7,807 nt of DNA from Acidimicrobiales bacterium (GTDB lineage: Bacteria > Actinomycetota > Acidimicrobiia > Acidimicrobiales > UBA8190): positions 1-7,807 of the forward strand of contig JASHZK010000152.1 in NCBI GenBank assembly GCA_030042575.1. The letters are read 5' to 3'. Below are positions 4,470-7,807 of this stretch, in pieces. A program made the translations under genes and the position numbers. The stretch's first letter is position 1; each line of letters begins with the position of its first letter. The notes below the pieces were generated by a model that was not told the origin of the DNA, made no database searches, and worked only from the letters and a program-made list of their open reading frames with translations.

Positions 4470-6821
4470 CTACCACGGGAAGCGGCTGCGACGACGCAGC
4501 AGCAGGACGACTACTACGAGGCCGATGAAGCCCAGACCGACGCCCACCTCACCTTCGGGGGTGGAGCCGTAGTCGAGCGTCACGTCGTGAGAAGTGGGCA
4601 CCACCACCATCAGGTTGGGCTCGGCCCGCCACGGTCCCAGGGCGCCTTGGGCGTGCCAGTTGGGGAAGTACGAGGTCCTGACCAGAACCGGCACACCGGT
4701 GCGGTCGACGTGGAAGCGAATCGTGTCGGTCGTGGTCCGTATGTCGCTCACCTGGACCGAGGGCAGTCGCCTGGCCGCGTCTGCCAGTGCCGCCGAGGCC
4801 GACTGCCGGGGCCACGAACTGGGACCGCCGCTCACCAGTTCGTGGCTCCAATCGGCCGGATCGTCGTACCAACGCAACGCCACGGGCAACCACGAGGTCT
4901 GCTGGGGTCCGACCCCCCGGAGCACGGAAGGCTGCTCGGTGAGAGGGGCGACCATGGAGACGTCCTTGATCAGGTAGACCTTCCAGGTGGTGACGACGGT
5001 CGTCCCCTCGTAGGGGGTGTGCCACGGACCGCTGGTCGCCACCAAGGTGAGGTCGGGGTCGGCATCGGCCTGGGCCTCCACCTCCGAGGTCGCCGCCATG
5101 AAGTAGCGCACACCGAGGAGCTGGAGGTGCTCCACCCCCTCGGTCACGTCGACGACGGGTGAATAGGGCAAACCGACCATGGGATCCGAAGGCTGGAACG
5201 AGAGCTCGGATTGATCGATGAAGTGGTAGGGGGTGGTGGCTGCTGATTCGAACAGAAGGCCTTCCATGGAATCGATGCAGTTGTCGGTGAAATAAGGAAG
5301 GTCCATGAGAGCTTCGGGTGTCCCGAAGCGATTCTCGTTGGCGTTGTACTCCCACATCGCCCGTCCGCATCCGTAGCGGGCACCCACCTGCTTCATGGTG
5401 TCCATGAGGCCCTCGAACTCGGGCCAACCGGGCTTACCCTGGTAGCCGCTGTAGTTCCACGATGCCCACGACGGGACGTTGTCGGCCGTCAGATGCAACG
5501 GTCCGATCTGGTAGCTGGAAGTCGGCGAGATGAGCAGGGGAGGTAGAACGACCGCACCAGCGGCGGCCAGCGAGACGAGCGGTACCGCCACCGCCCCTGG
5601 CGCCCACGACCACTGGCGCCGGACTCGACGTGGGACGGAATCCGGATCGACGGCCGAGGGGGAGGCCAGGCTGGTGCTGAGGGCGCCCGCCTCTCCGAAA
5701 GTGACGTGTGGGAGCACCGGGTCGACGATGTCCATGGCCGATGCTGTCGCCATTTGACCGATGCGGTTGGCCCGCCACCAGCGGGCGACGACCACTCCCA
5801 GTTCGGCTACGGCATAACCGGCCACCAGGTATACGCCCAGCCACCACAGCGGCAGAAATCTGGTGTTGTAGAGCTTTCCCTGGGGATCGAGCACCACGGC
5901 ACCGGCGCTACCGGCACCGATGATGGCCACGATCGACATCGCTCGGTCGCGCCGGACTACGGCCAAGAGCAGGCCGATGCTGGCCAGGACCAGGGCCCAC
6001 CGATCGGCGCTCGGTGCGAAGAGAGTGGCGTAGGTGGTGACGTTCAGGTACCCCATGCTGGTACTGAAGGGCTGCTCGAAGACGAAGGGCAGCGCCCAAA
6101 AGGCGACCAAGAGTCCCCCGGTGCCCACCACGGTGATCCCCCACCACAGACGGCGCCAGCTGGGCCCGAGCACGAGGAAGGCGACGCCCACACCGGCCAA
6201 CGCCAGCAGAGCGGCAATGATGTGGCACAGCACGATGAAGGCCAGCAGAACGGCAGCGACAGCCCGATGTCTCCCGGTGCGCATGCCTCGGATCACGAGT
6301 CCCAGGAAGACCAGGCCCGCCGACAACCCGAGCGAGTAGGCGTACTCGCCGGCCATGGTCGAATAGAGGTTCCCGCCGTAGATCGTCCACGTCTGGTCGA
6401 AGAGGTAAGGGAGCGTGGCCACCGCCAGCACCGCGGGACGGGGCCGCTCCAAGCCGGCCAGGCGGCCAAAGGCCCAGGCGGCGACGGGCAAGGTGAGGGA
6501 TCCCAGGATCGTCACCAACTTGAAGGCCACGGTGAAAGGAACGACGAATCCGAAGAGGGCGGCCAAGAGGTCAGGAAGCGGGAAATAGAAGGTGAAGAGG
6601 GGGAACCCGTCGTAGGCACCCGGGTCCCACCCGGTGACGTGCAGATGCGGAAGCAGATCCGTCTTCAGGAACCAGGCCAAAGCGACGTGGGCACCGGTGT
6701 CCCCGCCCGTGATGGTGCTCGTGGTGAGCAGATTGGAGGGGTCCATCGAGAGCACGGTGATCACGATGACCCCGGCGATAGCGACAAACGTCGCCATCGC
6801 CGGGACGGACGGACGGCGCAT
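4470..6821 (-). CDS. Large multi-pass membrane protein, PTPS-related/YfhO-like, GT-C-type layout
   Basis: This 783-residue integral membrane protein has unknown reaction. I see about 11 hydrophobic segments in the N-terminal half (first at about 9-26, then 83-346, then 409-429), a large probably extracytoplasmic domain (about 431-756), a last membrane helix (about 758-775) and a basic tail RRRSRFPW. The first outer loop has GGDTGAH (39-45) and GFPLFTFYFPLP (72-83), a pattern I associate with the 'PTPS-related membrane protein' family (PF10131) and with GT-C glycosyltransferases, which keep a catalytic acid in this loop; D41 is a candidate. A C-terminal segment resembling YfhO begins with LVRTSYFPNWHAQG (713-726). 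The ectodomain has only two cysteines, C485 and C515, within a dense motif region running to about 540. A linker of about 60 residues (347-408) joins two helices and looks cytoplasmic. ATG 6821 lacks a Shine-Dalgarno; M9 is an alternative. Its place beside mannose-1-P genes suggests envelope glycan work, but this is inference. Confidence 0.85.
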   Translation of the reverse strand: MRRPSVPAMATFVAIAGVIVITVLSMDPSNLLTTSTITGGDTGAHVALAWFLKTDLLPHLHVTGWDPGAYDGFPLFTFYFPLPDLLAALFGFVVPFTVAFKLVTILGSLTLPVAAWAFGRLAGLERPRPAVLAVATLPYLFDQTWTIYGGNLYSTMAGEYAYSLGLSAGLVFLGLVIRGMRTGRHRAVAAVLLAFIVLCHIIAALLALAGVGVAFLVLGPSWRRLWWGITVVGTGGLLVAFWALPFVFEQPFSTSMGYLNVTTYATLFAPSADRWALVLASIGLLLAVVRRDRAMSIVAIIGAGSAGAVVLDPQGKLYNTRFLPLWWLGVYLVAGYAVAELGVVVARWWRANRIGQMATASAMDIVDPVLPHVTFGEAGALSTSLASPSAVDPDSVPRRVRRQWSWAPGAVAVPLVSLAAAGAVVLPPLLISPTSSYQIGPLHLTADNVPSWASWNYSGYQGKPGWPEFEGLMDTMKQVGARYGCGRAMWEYNANENRFGTPEALMDLPYFTDNCIDSMEGLLFESAATTPYHFIDQSELSFQPSDPMVGLPYSPVVDVTEGVEHLQLLGVRYFMAATSEVEAQADADPDLTLVATSGPWHTPYEGTTVVTTWKVYLIKDVSMVAPLTEQPSVLRGVGPQQTSWLPVALRWYDDPADWSHELVSGGPSSWPRQSASAALADAARRLPSVQVSDIRTTTDTIRFHVDRTGVPVLVRTSYFPNWHAQGALGPWRAEPNLMVVVPTSHDVTLDYGSTPEGEVGVGLGFIGLVVVVLLLRRRSRFPW

Positions 6822-6918
6822 CGGACTATGGTGCCCGACCGAGACCGGGAATGGGTGGCGGCACGTCCGAAGTCGGCACCGACAGCAGTCGCCGCTCGCC
6901 GACGACGCTCAGTGCGTT
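6822..6918. other. 97-bp gap between the protease and the large membrane protein
   Basis: There is no gene here. On the minus strand CATAGT lies three bases before the ATG at 6821 and resembles a -10 box, but it is too close to the start for a normal transcript and has no good -35. A short symmetrical sequence, GTCGGCACCGAC, is at 6872-6883. A 6-bp stem with one G-U pair can form from the bases at about 6887-6905. I see no T-rich terminator. The membrane protein may be cotranscribed with the protease gene or have an unrecognised promoter. Confidence 0.4.
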
Positions 6919-7807
6919 TTAGTGCGGCACACCGATCGTGGCCAGAGCCAGGATGGCCACCAGGTTGAACGAAGCATGGGCCAAGATGCACGGCCCCAGC
7001 CGCCGCCAACGGTAGGCCATGAATGCGAGCACGACGCCGAAGGCCGCCAGTCCCAGGGTCTCCAAGGCCTCCAGATGGGCCAGGCCGAACACCACCCCGG
7101 TGCACACGACGGCCAGGACGGGCCCGAGACGGCGCCCTGCTCCGGCAAAGGCTCGCAGCGCCCCACGCAGGAACAGCCCGCGGAACAGCAGCTCCTCGAC
7201 CACCGGCACCACGACGACGGTCAGAACGCCGATCACAGCCAGGTCGGCCCCCGGAAAGCCGCCGGTGAGGTGCTTGGCCGGTTGGGCGAGCTTCTGGTTG
7301 AGGTGGGGAATGACGTGCTCGAGAGGAAGGTACAGCAGCGGCAGGAGCACGAGTTGGCCACCGAAGCCGACCAGAGGACCGACGATGAAGTCCACGCCGC
7401 GAAACTCGAGATGCATGTCCCGTCGCACACTTCCCGTCCCCGTGCTGCGACTGGCCACGATCACCGAGCCCACGAAACCGATCCACAGGCCCACCAGCCC
7501 GGTGACGGTCACCCAGGCGGGCGGGACGGTTTGCGCCGCCAGGCGGGACACGTCGTGGAGATTGCCGTTGGCCGCCGCCACCGCCACCAGCAGGACGGCG
7601 CTGGCGACTTGGCCGACGAGGAAGCCGAGCGCGGCGATCATCATCCAGCCCCACCCGGCGGCGGTGGTGGCGGGCACAGGCTGGTCGGCGTCCGGGCCGC
7701 GCTCGCTTCCGCCAGCAGGCTGGACTGTCGCTCCGGGCGACCAAGTCGGTGGGGGCCATGGCGCCTCGGACTGTGGCGGTGTTGACCGGGGCGGCGGTGG
7801 CTGAGGC
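6919..7807 (-). CDS. CPBP-family intramembrane glutamic protease, 5' end beyond window
   Basis: This is a membrane-embedded protease of the CPBP (Rce1-like, ABI) family. Relatives cleave prenylated proteins in eukaryotes; bacterial members serve varied, mostly unknown roles. Counting from a GTG at 7677 (252 residues), the signature motifs are EELLFRG (161-167) with the catalytic Glu pair and Arg, FGLAH (197-201), and HASFN (234-238). Several hydrophobic helices surround them. I annotate the gene to the edge because the frame has no stop from 7677 to 7807 and encodes a 43-residue stretch with 15 prolines and two tryptophans (for example APWPPPTWSPG). Such proline-rich cytoplasmic N-termini are common in actinobacterial CPBP proteins. 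No Shine-Dalgarno precedes the GTG at 7677 and no ATG occurs in this extension, so the true start is probably outside the window. The stop is TAA. It is not evidently linked to the mannose genes. The substrate is unknown. Confidence 0.9.
   Translation of the reverse strand, partial: PQPPPPRSTPPQSEAPWPPPTWSPGATVQPAGGSERGPDADQPVPATTAAGWGWMMIAALGFLVGQVASAVLLVAVAAANGNLHDVSRLAAQTVPPAWVTVTGLVGLWIGFVGSVIVASRSTGTGSVRRDMHLEFRGVDFIVGPLVGFGGQLVLLPLLYLPLEHVIPHLNQKLAQPAKHLTGGFPGADLAVIGVLTVVVVPVVEELLFRGLFLRGALRAFAGAGRRLGPVLAVVCTGVVFGLAHLEALETLGLAAFGVVLAFMAYRWRRLGPCILAHASFNLVAILALATIGVPH

Noticed and set aside
2907..5162. Plus-strand open frame of about 750 codons antisense to manB and the large membrane protein
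   Set aside because: It is rich in Gly, His, Asp and Arg with no recognisable domain, crosses two well-supported genes and has the composition expected when GC-rich codons are read in reverse. Long antisense frames are common at this GC content.
5706..6968. Plus-strand open frame of 420 codons antisense to the membrane protein
   Set aside because: Its composition is polar and repetitive (Gly, His, Gln, Asp) with no family match, and it covers a clear membrane protein on the other strand.
6761..7759. Minus-strand 332-codon frame starting at an ATG at 7759
   Set aside because: It is Arg/Pro-rich and out of frame with the CPBP gene, whose catalytic motifs settle the true frame.

Overview
The window is GC-rich (about two thirds G+C by eye). 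All six genes I can support lie on the minus strand, so transcription runs from the right edge to the left edge. Gene content and order point to an actinobacterium (Actinomycetota), perhaps Acidimicrobiia. The evidence is a phosphomannomutase followed by a tiny Trm112-like protein, an SIS-fold sugar isomerase and S-adenosylhomocysteine hydrolase. From memory, mycobacteria and Streptomyces keep manB, an SIS-like gene and sahH in one neighbourhood. The class-level guess is inference.

Layout in transcription order (right to left): (1) a CPBP-family intramembrane protease whose reading frame is open to the right edge, so its proline-rich N-terminus is incomplete here; (2) a 97-bp gap; (3) a 783-residue multi-pass membrane protein with a large predicted extracytoplasmic domain, resembling PTPS-related/YfhO-like and GT-C-type envelope proteins; (4) a 72-bp gap; (5) manB, phosphomannomutase/phosphoglucomutase; (6) 40 bp later an 81-residue Trm112-like protein starting at GTG; (7) overlapping its stop by 4 bp, a bifunctional phosphoglucose/phosphomannose isomerase of the SIS family; (8) 31 bp later ahcY; (9) about 205 bp of apparently non-coding sequence to the left edge, with an 18-bp perfect palindrome, a 10-bp inverted repeat and a weak promoter-like pair.

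How the genes fit together: the SIS isomerase (fructose-6-P to mannose-6-P) and ManB (mannose-6-P to mannose-1-P) would between them carry carbon from glycolysis to the precursor of GDP-mannose. The membrane protein beside them is a plausible envelope-glycan enzyme, but its substrate cannot be read from the sequence. AhcY removes S-adenosylhomocysteine, the product inhibitor of methyltransferases, and Trm112-like proteins are known elsewhere as methyltransferase activators. The manB-to-ahcY group therefore mixes mannose activation with methyl-cycle housekeeping. The tight spacing and the GTGA overlap suggest an operon.

I found no mobile element, CRISPR array, tRNA or rRNA, and no obviously new system. 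The points most worth a second look are the membrane protein's ectodomain, the loss of zinc ligands in the Trm112-like protein, the apparent self-sufficiency of the mannose pathway without a manA-type gene, and the structured region downstream of ahcY.
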